Shown here piece after piece: positions 34,967 to 43,509 of a DNA stretch of 64,000 bases (position 1 is the stretch's first letter; every line of letters starts with the position of its first letter). Below the pieces are notes generated by a model that ran no database searches, was not told the DNA's origin, and saw only the letters and a program-made list of their open reading frames with translations. Made by a program: the position numbers and the translations under genes. This stretch comes from JAOUGY01 sp963792365 (lineage in GTDB: Bacteria; Actinomycetota; Acidimicrobiia; Spongiisociales; ZC4RG35): assembly GCA_963792365.1 (NCBI GenBank), contig CAWBVW010000006.1, positions 186,001 through 250,000 of the forward strand. Reading direction: 5' to 3'.

Positions 34967-35572
34967 TCACTCGACCCTCACCGGAACCTCCGTGTCTTCC
35001 GGGAGCTCCTCGATGCCACGGAGCGCTGCCACCAAACGGATCATCTCCGCGACGGTTTGGAGGAACAACAGGATCAATGCCACGAGGATCATCGTCTTGA
35101 TCGGATAGACCGGGAGGCCGCCGGCGTTGGGTGATCGCTCACCCAGGCGCCATGTGGTTCGAACCGCTGGGATCGAAATCCAGATCCCCATCAGGGTGAA
35201 CGGGATCAAAGAGATGGCGTGACCGACAAGATCGATCTTGAGCTTGCGGCGGCGAGGTTGGTTCGTGAACCAGAAATCGACTCTCACATTCACACCGTGC
35301 TTCATGATGTAGCCGAAGCCGAGGAGGAAGATCATCGAGTAGAGGTTCCACTGGGCCTCGACCCAGGTGTTCGATGTGAGTTGTCGACCGGTTGCGCTCC
35401 CGATGTATCGCAACACGGTGTTGATCAGCCCGACCATGATCGTTGCGATCACAAACCACTGCGAGATCCAACCTGCGACTTCGTTCACCCGGTCGATGGC
35501 TCGTTTGACCGCGAGAGCCGCACTCATGAGCGCTCCCGGTGGCCGCACCGATCTGGGGGTGGCCTCTGTCAT
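34967..35572 (-). CDS. dctQ: TRAP transporter small permease
   Basis: 201 residues from ATG 35572, four membrane helices (WFVIATIMVGLINTVLRYI; MIFLLGFGYIMKHG; HAISLIPFTLMGIWIS; KTMILVALILLFLQTVAEMI). The N-terminal helix pair with VEAQWNLYSMIF and HGVNVRVDFW is the DctQ core. Start: ATG 35572 is preferred because TAGGCT lies 8 nt before it. A TTG at 35614 and an ATG at 35527 (with GGGAG upstream) are alternatives. Confidence 0.9.
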   Translation of the reverse strand: MTEATPRSVRPPGALMSAALAVKRAIDRVNEVAGWISQWFVIATIMVGLINTVLRYIGSATGRQLTSNTWVEAQWNLYSMIFLLGFGYIMKHGVNVRVDFWFTNQPRRRKLKIDLVGHAISLIPFTLMGIWISIPAVRTTWRLGERSPNAGGLPVYPIKTMILVALILLFLQTVAEMIRLVAALRGIEELPEDTEVPVRVE

Positions 35573-35580
35573 CTCGGTCG

Positions 35581-35586
35581 AGCCTA
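35581..35586 (-). promoter_or_regulatory. Leaderless-type -10 (TAGGCT) of dctQ
   Basis: TAGGCT, 8 nt, then ATG at 35572 on the minus strand. Confidence 0.4.
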
Positions 35587-35657
35587 TACCGGGGGGTTCG
35601 ACCCCGGCGGTCAAAGCACAGGATTCCGGTCGTTGGTTCCGGAAGTCCGAAGGGACG

Positions 35658-35663
35658 TAGGCT
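35658..35663 (+). promoter_or_regulatory. Leaderless-type -10 (TAGGCT) of HAD gene
   Basis: TAGGCT, 7 nt, then ATG at 35671. Confidence 0.45.
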
Positions 35664-35670
35664 GAACGGG

Positions 35671-36312
35671 ATGCAGCGAGTCGTTTGGGATTGGAACGGG
35701 ACGCTTTTCGACGATCTGGAGGTGGTCATCGAGGCCGTCAACCGGGGGATCGAGGTGCTGGGAATCGGACCAATAGACCTCGACGACTACCGGACCCATT
35801 ACACGCGTCCGGTGAAGGTCTTCTACGACCGACTGGCCGGGAGGGAGGTTTCGGAGTCCGAGTGGCACGAGCTCGATCGCCGATTCCACGACGGTTATCG
35901 AGATCTGATGCAGCGTGCCCGTCCGACCGCGGACGCCGTACCTGCCCTGGAGAAGGTGTCCGAGGCTGGGCTCCCTCAGTCGCTGCTGTCGATGTTTCCC
36001 CACCCCGACCTCATTCCCCTGGTGTCGCATCTGGGGCTGGCCCGATACTTCGAACGCATCGACGGCCTGCGCGGTTCTCCAGGGGCCACCAAGGCTGCGT
36101 ATCTCGAGGAACATCTCCGGGCGTTGATCGGTGAGGTCGATCCGGCTGATGTGCTCGTGGTCGGTGACACCCCCGACGACGCCGTGGCGGCTGCCCACGT
36201 CGGAGCCCGGTGTGTGCTCTACCACAATGGGTCTCATCACCGCGAGGAGCTCAAGTCCGCCGGTGTTCCCGTCGTGGAGTCCCTACTCGAAGCCGTCGAG
36301 CCATATCTTTGA
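35671..36312 (+). CDS. HAD family hydrolase (phosphoglycolate-phosphatase-like)
   Basis: 213 residues. Motif I is VWDWNGTLFDD, with Asp-x-Asn instead of the usual Asp-x-Asp: the second Asp is Asn, a variation seen in a subset of HAD proteins (WDWNGTL). A helical cap follows, then motif II (LLSMFPH), a motif III Lys in SPGATKAAYL, and motif IV VLVVGDTPDDAVAA. Similar to Gph/PpaX-type phosphatases. The Asn may reduce or alter activity. Divergent from dctQ. Start ATG 35671; upstream in-frame ATG at 35539 overlaps dctQ. Confidence 0.85.
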   Translation: MQRVVWDWNGTLFDDLEVVIEAVNRGIEVLGIGPIDLDDYRTHYTRPVKVFYDRLAGREVSESEWHELDRRFHDGYRDLMQRARPTADAVPALEKVSEAGLPQSLLSMFPHPDLIPLVSHLGLARYFERIDGLRGSPGATKAAYLEEHLRALIGEVDPADVLVVGDTPDDAVAAAHVGARCVLYHNGSHHREELKSAGVPVVESLLEAVEPYL

Positions 36313-36374
36313 GCTGAATCCCGGTGGTCGAACGGATGCCCGTCCGTGCTTGGCCGCTCGGCCTCCGTCTGCGT

Positions 36375-36389
36375 GGCGGTGCAACCGCC
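36375..36389. terminator. Hairpin after the cyclophilin gene
   Basis: GGCGGT-gca-ACCGCC, 5 bp past the cyclophilin stop and convergent with the HAD gene. Loop of 3 nt, no T-run. Confidence 0.4.
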
Positions 36390-36393
36390 CCGG

Positions 36394-37212
36394 CTATTCG
36401 ATCGTGACCGACTCGATGAAGAGCGACTCGGTCGGATTGCTGACCTCGGTGCCTTGGGCGTTTGGACCAACCGGGATCTGCTCGATGAGGTCCATCGTGT
36501 CGTCGCCCCCGACGACGGTCCCGAGTATCGAGAACTGCGGGCCGAGGTGAGATGCGTCGCCGGTGACGATGAAGAACTGCGAGCCAGTGGTTCCGGATCC
36601 GGCATTTGCCATGGCGACCACCCCCCGCTCGTACACGAAGCCCTCTTCGGGAACCTCGTCTGGCAGCGTATAACCGGGACCGCCGCTGCCGGTGGCCGTG
36701 GGATCACCGCACTGAACCATGAAACCCGACACGATGCGATGACACGCGGTGCCGTCGAAGTAGCCCTCCCCGGCGAGAAAGACGAACGAGTTGACCGTCT
36801 CGGGGTAGGCGTCGGCGTCAAGAGCGAGCTCGACCGGTCCACACGACGTCTGAATGGTGGCGGTCAACTCGCCGGACACCTCCTGGTCGACTGGAGCCTC
36901 GAATGTCATCTCGGTGAGGGGCGCCGGCGCTTCCGCCCCGCAAGCGACCGGCTGTGCGAGGTACCCATCGTATGAGGTGGCAGCCGGCGCGGTGCTGCTG
37001 GTCGCGGCGCCGTCTCCGGCGATGGTGTCCGTTGGAGCCTCATCCCCCCCGCCCAGCAAGCTCGCTATCAGCCAGACGCCGAGAATCGCGACCGCCGCGA
37101 GGACCAAGCCGACGACGAACCGTCGATTGCGACGGGCACGCGCCTCCGCGCGCTGGGCGGCGAGCTTCGCCGCTCGGTTGATCTTCTGGCGCTCTCGTTT
37201 GGGTGTGCTCAT
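36394..37212 (-). CDS. Membrane-anchored cyclophilin-type PPIase
   Basis: 272 residues. A basic N-terminus (KRERQKINRAAKLAAQ) leads into one membrane helix (about 31-54), so the catalytic domain is outside. The cyclophilin domain begins at about residue 105. HRIVSGFMVQCGDP keeps the catalytic Arg, Phe and Gln, followed by GSQFFIVTGDA. So it is likely active in folding of exported proteins. Start ATG 37212, with TACAAT 9 nt upstream. A second, similar gene at 49303-50097 lacks the catalytic Arg. Confidence 0.9.
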   Translation of the reverse strand: MSTPKRERQKINRAAKLAAQRAEARARRNRRFVVGLVLAAVAILGVWLIASLLGGGDEAPTDTIAGDGAATSSTAPAATSYDGYLAQPVACGAEAPAPLTEMTFEAPVDQEVSGELTATIQTSCGPVELALDADAYPETVNSFVFLAGEGYFDGTACHRIVSGFMVQCGDPTATGSGGPGYTLPDEVPEEGFVYERGVVAMANAGSGTTGSQFFIVTGDASHLGPQFSILGTVVGGDDTMDLIEQIPVGPNAQGTEVSNPTESLFIESVTIE

Positions 37213-37270
37213 GACGGGCGGATTGTACGGGGGATCCGGCTGTCCGGGGCAATGCTGCTACCAATGGTTC

Positions 37271-37735
37271 ATGCGCTATTGGCTGATGAAATCGGAACCG
37301 GAGTCATTCTCGATCGAAGACCTCGAACGCGTCGGTACCGAGCCCTGGGACGGCATCCGGAACTACACAGCTCGCAACATCATGCGCGACGAGATGAAGG
37401 TCGGTGACCGGGTTCTCTTCTATCACTCGAACGCCAAGCCTCCCGGTGTCGCCGGCATCGCCGAGGTCGCGTCTGAGCCGTATCCCGACCCGACCCAGTT
37501 CGACCCCAAGGCCAAGTACTTCGACCCCAGATCGGATCCGGACGATCCGAGATGGATCCTCGTCGACGTGAGCTTCGTCGAGAGATTGCCCCGATTCGTA
37601 GGCCTTCCGGAGTTGCGCGAACAAGACGCTCTGGCCGACATGGTCCTGCTCAACCGCTCCCGCCTCTCCGTGCAGCCGGTGACGAAGAAGCAGTTCGATC
37701 ACATCGTCAGATTGGCCAGCGCCCCGCCCGCCTGA
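37271..37735 (+). CDS. EVE domain protein
   Basis: 154 residues. The whole protein is one EVE (PUA-like) domain: RYWLMKSEPESFSIEDL, PWDGIRNYTARNIMRDEMKVGDRVLFYHSN, and GIAEVASEPYPDPTQFDP. EVE proteins bind modified bases in DNA or RNA; the nearest known fold relatives include THYN1 and YTH/SRA domains. The ATG at 37271 has TACCAA 6 nt before it, a weak version of the local promoter pattern. The open frame extends upstream but overlaps the cyclophilin gene. Divergent from cyclophilin, convergent with glpX. Confidence 0.92.
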   Translation: MRYWLMKSEPESFSIEDLERVGTEPWDGIRNYTARNIMRDEMKVGDRVLFYHSNAKPPGVAGIAEVASEPYPDPTQFDPKAKYFDPRSDPDDPRWILVDVSFVERLPRFVGLPELREQDALADMVLLNRSRLSVQPVTKKQFDHIVRLASAPPA

Positions 37736-37760
37736 CCGGTGTGGGGCCGAGGCTCTGGGC

Positions 37761-38747
37761 TCAGCCGTAGTCGACGGACGACACCTTGCGGAGCGCGCGG
37801 AGGTTGTGATAGCCGTCCATGTATCGGATCGAGCCGGTCTTGGACCTCATCATCACCGAATGGGTGACCGCTCCGTCCGCGTGGAAATCAACGCCTTGCA
37901 GGAACTCGCCATCGGTCACACCGGTGGCGGCGAAGCTGACGTTGGTGCCGCCCACCAGATCATGGGTCTCCATGATGTTGTCGAGATCGAACTCGTGCTC
38001 GGCCGCGTATTCGACATCGCTCGCGTCACGTGGCCAGAGCCGAGCCTGGATCTCGCCGCGCATGCACCGCATCGCCGCCGCAGCGAGCACCCCTTCCGGC
38101 GAGCCGCCGATGCCGAGCAGCATGTCGATGCCAGACTCGGGACGAGCGGTGGCGATGGCGGCGGAGACGTCACCATCGCGGATGAGACGAATTCGTGCCC
38201 CCGCCGCCCGGACCGCCTTGATGTAGTGCTCGTTGCGAGGCCGATCGAGAATGATCACCGTGAGGTCGTTGACATCCTCGCCTTTGGCCTTTGCGACACG
38301 ACGGAGGTTCCGCTCGACAGGGGCTTCGAGATCGATCATCCCGGCTGCCAACGGACCCACGGCGATCTTGTCCATGTAGACGAGTGAGCCTGGTGAGAAC
38401 ATGGTGCCTCGCTCGGAAACGGCGAGCACCGCCAACGCGCCGGGCATTCCGTTGGCGGTGAGGGTGGTGCCGTCGACCGGATCGACTGCGATGTCCACCT
38501 GTTGACCATGACCGTTGCCCACCCGCTCGCCGTTGTGCAGCATCGGGGCTTCGTCCTTCTCGCCTTCGCCGATCACAACGACCCCGTCCAGGTCGAGGGT
38601 GCCCAGGTGCGCGCGCATCCCATCGACGGCGGCCTGGTCTGCCGCCTCTTTGTCACCACGGCCCTGCCACCGGGCCGCAGCCATCGCTGCAGTCTCGGTG
38701 ACCCTGGCCAAGTCGAGGCCGAGGTTGCGGTCGGGAATCTCTGGCAT
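37761..38747 (-). CDS. glpX: Fructose-1,6-bisphosphatase class II
   Basis: 328 residues. Removes the 1-phosphate of fructose-1,6-bisphosphate in gluconeogenesis. NLGLDLARVTETAAMAAARW is the N-terminal hallmark; GEGEKDEAPML and DIAVDPVDGTT bind metal and phosphate; GIGGSPEGVLAAAA and GVTDGEF complete the site. The ATG overlaps the thiolase stop by one base (TGATG), so it is translated with thiolase. GlpX is the usual FBPase in actinobacteria. Open frame extends to 38798, but this would overlap thiolase. Confidence 0.97.
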   Translation of the reverse strand: MPEIPDRNLGLDLARVTETAAMAAARWQGRGDKEAADQAAVDGMRAHLGTLDLDGVVVIGEGEKDEAPMLHNGERVGNGHGQQVDIAVDPVDGTTLTANGMPGALAVLAVSERGTMFSPGSLVYMDKIAVGPLAAGMIDLEAPVERNLRRVAKAKGEDVNDLTVIILDRPRNEHYIKAVRAAGARIRLIRDGDVSAAIATARPESGIDMLLGIGGSPEGVLAAAAMRCMRGEIQARLWPRDASDVEYAAEHEFDLDNIMETHDLVGGTNVSFAATGVTDGEFLQGVDFHADGAVTHSVMMRSKTGSIRYMDGYHNLRALRKVSSVDYG

Positions 38748-39931
38748 CAGCCCACCACCTTCACGATCAATGCGTCGCCCTGTCCTCCGCCGCCACACAG
38801 CGAGGCAGCTCCAATCCCTCCGCCGCGGCGGCGAAGCGCGTTGATGAGCGTCACCACAACCCTCGCCCCGCTCGCTCCGATCGGGTGTCCGAGTGCCACG
38901 GCGCCGCCATTGACGTTGACCTTGTCGGGCGGAAGCTCGAGCATCCGTGCCGACCAGATTGCCACCGCGGCAAAGGCTTCGTTGATCTCGACCAGATCGA
39001 GGTCGGCCGGTTCGATGCCGGCGCTCTTCAATGCCACCTTGATCGCCTCGGCCGGTCGTTCGTGAAGGGTGGCGTCGCTTCCGCCGATCTGTCCGTACGC
39101 CAGGATCTCGGCAACCACGGGGAGACCTGCCCCTTCCGCCGCCGATCGATCGGCCAGGACGAGGGCGGCCGCTCCATCGGAGATCTGGGAGGCGTTGCCA
39201 GCCGTGATGGTGCCGTCGGCGGTGAATGCCGCACGCAACCGGCCCAACGATTCGCTGGTGCTCCCGGCCCGGATGCCCTCGTCGCGTTGAACGACTACGG
39301 GTTCACCCTTGCGCTGCGGGACCGATACGGGGACGATCTCTTCGGCAAATGCGCCAGAGTCCGTTGCGGCCTGCGCTCGCTCGTGAGACCGAGCCGACCA
39401 CTCGTCCTGCTCGTCGCGACCTATGCCGAGCCGAGCGTTCTTGAGGTCCGAGGATTCGCCCATGCTGCAGTGATCGAACGCACAGAACAGACCGTCGTGG
39501 TTCATCACATCCACCAGTTCGGCGTTGCCCATTCGTGCGCCCCATCGCAGCTCTCGCACAACGTGTGGAGCATTCGACATCGACTCCATGCCGCCGGCCA
39601 TCACGAACGTCGAGTCGCCGAGCCTGATCGAACGGGCACCGAACCCAATGGCCGCCATTCCAGACAGGCACACCTTGTTGACCGTGATCGAGGGAACGGT
39701 CATTGGCAGGCCGGCGCGCACAGCGGCCTGTCGCGCGGTGATCTGCCCCTCCCCGGCCTGAAGCACCTGACCGAAGATCACCTCGTCGACTGCGCTCGGG
39801 TCGAGGCCACTCCGGTCGATCGCGGCCGCCATTGCATGCCCGCCCAATTCGACGGCACGGAGTGGCGCAAGGCCGCCGCCGTATTTCCCGATCGGTGTTC
39901 GTGCGATGGACGTGATGACCGGCGTGTTCAT
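38747..39931 (-). CDS. Thiolase (acetyl-CoA acetyltransferase)
   Basis: 394 residues. Catalytic residues are the nucleophile Cys in VNKVCLSGMAA, His in ALGHPIGASG, and Cys in SLCGGGGQGD; GGMESMSNAPHV and EINEAFAAV are conserved. It belongs to the biosynthetic/degradative acetoacetyl-CoA group. Pairing with glpX is unusual; both may respond to growth on acids or fatty acids. ATG 39931 has TAGGCT 7 nt before it. Divergent from the photolyase-like gene. Confidence 0.95.
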   Translation of the reverse strand: MNTPVITSIARTPIGKYGGGLAPLRAVELGGHAMAAAIDRSGLDPSAVDEVIFGQVLQAGEGQITARQAAVRAGLPMTVPSITVNKVCLSGMAAIGFGARSIRLGDSTFVMAGGMESMSNAPHVVRELRWGARMGNAELVDVMNHDGLFCAFDHCSMGESSDLKNARLGIGRDEQDEWSARSHERAQAATDSGAFAEEIVPVSVPQRKGEPVVVQRDEGIRAGSTSESLGRLRAAFTADGTITAGNASQISDGAAALVLADRSAAEGAGLPVVAEILAYGQIGGSDATLHERPAEAIKVALKSAGIEPADLDLVEINEAFAAVAIWSARMLELPPDKVNVNGGAVALGHPIGASGARVVVTLINALRRRGGGIGAASLCGGGGQGDALIVKVVG

Positions 39932-39938
39932 GGGTGTA

Positions 39939-39944
39939 AGCCTA
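39939..39944 (-). promoter_or_regulatory. Leaderless-type -10 (TAGGCT) of thiolase-glpX
   Basis: TAGGCT, 7 nt, then ATG at 39931 on the minus strand. Confidence 0.45.
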
Positions 39945-40017
39945 TCGCCTTCCCGGTGAGGGATTACCTGGCGACCGGGTGATTCCGGGTTGAGTGCCGA
40001 TACGGCCGGACGGTCGG

Positions 40018-40023
40018 TACGTT
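40018..40023 (+). promoter_or_regulatory. Leaderless-type -10 (TACGTT) of the photolyase-like gene
   Basis: TACGTT, 7 nt, then GTG at 40031. Confidence 0.45.
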
Positions 40024-40030
40024 CGCTTTC

Positions 40031-41239
40031 GTGACGCTGCTTGCAACGCCCTCGATGCCAGAGGCGGTCCGCTGGGTCGAGATGCACCTCGGGCACCTGG
40101 TTTCCGACGACGTGAGGCCCTCCGGGCGGTTCCGCGGCGGGCAACGCTCCGCCGATGAGGCGCTGGCCGCATACGACGTGGCCGGATATGCGGCGCAACG
40201 CAACGAGGTTTGGCCGTTGGACCGCCGTGGAGCCTCGCAGCTGTCGCCGTACATCCGGTACAACCTGTTGACGCTCGAGCGTGTCTGGAATCACGTGGAA
40301 GGGGGCCCACCGCCCGATGTGGCGAAGCTCCATGACGAGTTGATGTGGCAGGAATACGCTCGCCACCTGTATGCACGGCTCGGAATCGCCACCCGATCGT
40401 GGATCAGGTTCGCAGTCGAAGTCGACACCGTCTGGAACCGCCCGGCCTGGGACCGCGAGATGGCATGTCTCGATTTGGCGGTCACCGAACTGCTGGCGGA
40501 CGGCTGGCTCGCGAACCAAGCACGAATGTGGCTGTCCGCCCAGTGGACGCTGAGAGAGGGCCGAGATTGGCGGGCCGGCGAGGATGCGTTCTTCCGACAG
40601 TTGCTCGACGGATCGCGAGCAGCCAACCGGGCCGGATGGCTCTGGACCGCCGGAGGCGCCACCGGGAAGCCATACGGATTCGGTCGGTGGCAGGTCGAGA
40701 GGCGTGCGCCCGGCCTGTGCGCCACCTGTGCGCTGAACGACGAGTGCCCCATCGGCGCAAGCTCACCGATCCCTGAGATCACGCACCTGCGAGAACCCGG
40801 GTCCCTCCGCGGTGACCCCGATCCAAGAGTCACCGCCGGGCCGGCATCGGTCGAGTCGAGCGGCGAGCCAGAGGCAGTGTGGATGACGGCGGAGTCGATG
40901 GGGACATCGGACGCTGCCATGGCGGGGCGTCCCGACCTCCCCGTCGTGTTCGTCTTCGACGAATCGCTTCTCATGTCGTTGCAATTGTCGGGCAAACGAC
41001 TCGTGTTTCTCACCGAGACCCTCGCCGAGCTCGCCACCCATCGCACTGTGGAAATCCATCTTGGACGTCCGGTCGACGTGCTCCGGCATCGCCCGGTGGC
41101 TGTCACGTTCGCCCCGGTTCCCGGGTTCCGGCGACTCGCCCGTGTCATCGAGCCGGTCGAATTGCACCCGTATCCATGGCTCCGTCGCCCCAGCGGCGGT
41201 TCGGTCGCCTCATACAGCCAATGGAGAAAGATGCACTGA
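40031..41239 (+). CDS. Photolyase/cryptochrome-like protein with swapped domain order
   Basis: 402 residues. Residues 1-245 are the helical FAD-binding domain: SQLSPYIRYNLLTLERVW, ELMWQEYARHLY, DLAVTELLADGWLANQARMW, and AGWLWTAGGATGKPYGFGRW. Cys146, Cys230, Cys233 and Cys239 sit where Fe-S photolyases (PhrB/CryB) have their four [4Fe-4S] ligands, though the last gap is shorter. After a linker (about 250-300), residues 303-400 resemble the photolyase N-terminal alpha/beta domain from strand 2 on: VVFVFDESLL, KRLVFLTETLAEL, HLGRPVDVL. The first strand (RRDLR) is missing. Only 99 bp separate it from thiolase, so no antenna domain precedes it. Likely DNA repair or light sensing; activity unproven. 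Confidence 0.82.
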   Translation: MTLLATPSMPEAVRWVEMHLGHLVSDDVRPSGRFRGGQRSADEALAAYDVAGYAAQRNEVWPLDRRGASQLSPYIRYNLLTLERVWNHVEGGPPPDVAKLHDELMWQEYARHLYARLGIATRSWIRFAVEVDTVWNRPAWDREMACLDLAVTELLADGWLANQARMWLSAQWTLREGRDWRAGEDAFFRQLLDGSRAANRAGWLWTAGGATGKPYGFGRWQVERRAPGLCATCALNDECPIGASSPIPEITHLREPGSLRGDPDPRVTAGPASVESSGEPEAVWMTAESMGTSDAAMAGRPDLPVVFVFDESLLMSLQLSGKRLVFLTETLAELATHRTVEIHLGRPVDVLRHRPVAVTFAPVPGFRRLARVIEPVELHPYPWLRRPSGGSVASYSQWRKMH

Positions 41240-41417
41240 GGTGCGCGGGTCCGAGCGGACACGAGGCGGTCCTGGAGTCGCCGGTAGCGTGTGCGCCGCA
41301 TACCATCGCAGGAAGGGGGCTGCACACGTGTGGGCGCGGCGGTGAGCGGGTTGTGAGGGAAGCGCCTTCGGCAGCGTTGCGGCATGCGAAGTTCTCGAGC
41401 CGTGCCAAGCTGGTGAC

Positions 41418-43040
41418 ATGGCGGAACCGTTCATCTCTGGAAAGGGGATCTCCTTTCGCCTGTTCGGGTTTCCGGTGTTGTACCGGTGGTCCGCCTTGGC
41501 GCTGCCGGTCTTCTTCGGTTGGCCGCTGTTTGCGAATGCGCGAAGCCCGCTGGTTGCCCTCGAAGGGCTGCTGGCTCTGGCGATCGCGATCGGCGCCGCA
41601 GTCCTGATCCACGAGTTGGGACACGCTGCCAGCGCCCGCCACTTTGGAGGAACCGCACGGATCGAACTCGTGTTCCTCGGCGGTCTCACACACCACAGCT
41701 ACCCGGTGCGCCTGTCCAACGGCAAGCGAGCGTTCGTGTCACTCGCGGGGACGCTGGCCGGTGCCGGAGCCGCGCTGCCGGTGTTCTTGCTGTTCCGTTC
41801 TGCCGTGCTCGATCCGTCGAATGTCTGGGAGCAGGCCCTCTTCTTCTTCGTGCTGGCCGGCGGGGTTTGGGGGATCTTCAACCTCGTGCCGCTCCCCGGT
41901 CTCGACGGCAGCCATGTGCTCGATGCGGCCGTGCGGGCGATCGCGCCCTCGAAGGCGGCGGTGATCGTTCCTGTGGTCACAGGGTTGATGGCTGTCGTCG
42001 CCATCATCTTCATGTATCAGTGGAGTGGACCGTTTGGCGCGCTGTGGCTGTTGATCATCTTTGGACCAGAGCTCATGGCTACCTCCACCAGGATTCGGCA
42101 GGGGCGAGACGAGCCGTTGATGGAGGACGCGATCGAGGCCGAGCAGGCATTCCGACGAGGAGAGCTCGAGCGGGCGGTGACGATGGCCGACGTGGTGATC
42201 GACCGTGCCGGGTCAAAGGAGTTGGTGCAGCCCATGACCGACATCCGGAGGGCGGCCCTCGCACGGCTCGGGCGGCTCGACGAGCTACTGGTGCTCGACG
42301 AAGAGGATGGCCGTTCGATGCCCCCTCTGATGCGGGCGCACGCCCTGGCGTCGGTTGGGCGGTTGGCCGAGGCCGAAGCCGAGGCGAGGGGAGTGTTGAG
42401 TCTCCCCGAAGCCGGTGCATTGGTGGCGGAGTTGCTGGTGATGCAGCACGTCGAGAGCGGAATCGATCAGGTGCTCACGCCTCAATCGATCCCCATCCTC
42501 AACGCACGCATTGCCGACCTGCAACGGGTCGATCCCCGGCTCGCCGCACGGCTGGCCCAGGTCGTGCTGGAATCGACCGCGCCCACGCCGCTCGACCGTG
42601 AGCTGGCGCGGATGACACTGGGGACAGCGCCGAGGGGCGACGAACTCGAACCCGATCAGCGCTGGTTGGTCGACGCCGAGTGGGCGGTACGGCAAGGCGA
42701 TGTGACCGGATTCGAACAATCGATGCGCTCGATTCCGGGTCCGGCCATGGCGCGGCTCGCCCAACGTCGCTTCCACACGCTGGGGCGACACGATCAGGCG
42801 GCGCGCCTCGGTTCTGTGATCACGCCCGACCCGACCTCGCGCTTCCTGCTGGCCAGGTCGTTCGCCCGGCTGGGTCACACCGACGAAGCGATGACCGCGC
42901 TCGAAACGGCAGTGGCTTCTGGATGGTCCGATGCTCCTGAAACCGTCACCAACCCCGACCTCATCGGACTGCATGGTCACCCGGGATGGCGGCGGCTGCT
43001 CGAGCGAATGGGCTCGGCCACCGCCGGGCCGACGTCATGA
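41418..43040 (+). CDS. M50 site-2-protease-like membrane metalloprotease with TPR tail
   Basis: 540 residues. The first 225 are membrane-embedded. HELGH (65-69) is the zinc HExxH motif, and NLVPLPGLDGSH (155-166) holds the third ligand Asp163. The remaining 315 residues are helical, soluble and repeat-like (alternating AEAEAEARG, LAARLAQV, FLLARSFARLGHTDEAM), consistent with tetratricopeptide repeats. The fold suggests intramembrane proteolysis, perhaps of an anti-sigma factor, with the tail as a scaffold. The start at 41418 has no clear -10 or ribosome site. Function otherwise inferred. Confidence 0.82.
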   Translation: MAEPFISGKGISFRLFGFPVLYRWSALALPVFFGWPLFANARSPLVALEGLLALAIAIGAAVLIHELGHAASARHFGGTARIELVFLGGLTHHSYPVRLSNGKRAFVSLAGTLAGAGAALPVFLLFRSAVLDPSNVWEQALFFFVLAGGVWGIFNLVPLPGLDGSHVLDAAVRAIAPSKAAVIVPVVTGLMAVVAIIFMYQWSGPFGALWLLIIFGPELMATSTRIRQGRDEPLMEDAIEAEQAFRRGELERAVTMADVVIDRAGSKELVQPMTDIRRAALARLGRLDELLVLDEEDGRSMPPLMRAHALASVGRLAEAEAEARGVLSLPEAGALVAELLVMQHVESGIDQVLTPQSIPILNARIADLQRVDPRLAARLAQVVLESTAPTPLDRELARMTLGTAPRGDELEPDQRWLVDAEWAVRQGDVTGFEQSMRSIPGPAMARLAQRRFHTLGRHDQAARLGSVITPDPTSRFLLARSFARLGHTDEAMTALETAVASGWSDAPETVTNPDLIGLHGHPGWRRLLERMGSATAGPTS

Positions 43041-43078
43041 AATCGGGCCGAGGCCTGCCGACTGCGTCGGCCGACAAG

Positions 43079-43084
43079 TATCGT
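43079..43084 (+). promoter_or_regulatory. Leaderless-type -10 (TATCGT) of mce
   Basis: TATCGT, 8 nt, then ATG at 43093. Confidence 0.4.
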
Positions 43085-43092
43085 CACCCCGC

Positions 43093-43509
43093 ATGAAGCT
43101 GCTCAACCTCGACCACGTGGGCATCGCGGTGCACGACCTCGACGATGCGATCGCCCAATACCGATCGCGATATGGGGTCGAGCCGCTCTATCGCGAAACG
43201 GTCGTCGCTCAGGGCGTCGAGGAAGCGATGCTTCCGGTGGGCGGATCGTTTGTGCAGTTGCTGCAGCCGCTGTCGGCAGACTCGGCGGTCGGTCGGTTTC
43301 TCGAGCGAAACGGCGAGGGCATGCATCACGTGGCGTTCGCAGTCGCCGACATCGACGCTGCTCTCGAGCATCTGGTCGAGGAGGGGGCTCGTCTGATCGA
43401 CGAGCATCCTCGCCCCGGTGGCCGTGGTGCGAGGATCGCCTTCGTGCATCCCAAGGATCTCGGCGGAACCCTCATCGAGCTCGTCGAGTTGGCGGGACCC
43501 GATGACTGA
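43093..43509 (+). CDS. mce: Methylmalonyl-CoA epimerase
   Basis: 138 residues, a single VOC-fold chain. It converts (S)- to (R)-methylmalonyl-CoA between propionyl-CoA carboxylase and methylmalonyl-CoA mutase. LLNLDHVGIAVHDLDDAI, GEGMHHVAFAV, GARIAFVHPKDLGGTLIELVEL carry the expected His and Glu metal ligands. ATG 43093 fits the family start. The next gene, acyl-CoA carboxylase epsilon, overlaps by 8 nt, a functional match. Confidence 0.95.
   Translation: MKLLNLDHVGIAVHDLDDAIAQYRSRYGVEPLYRETVVAQGVEEAMLPVGGSFVQLLQPLSADSAVGRFLERNGEGMHHVAFAVADIDAALEHLVEEGARLIDEHPRPGGRGARIAFVHPKDLGGTLIELVELAGPDD

Noticed and set aside
35581..35605. ttcgacccc as a tRNA T-arm
   Set aside because: Only two of five T-stem pairs form, and no D- or anticodon arm fits; it lies in the upstream region of dctQ.
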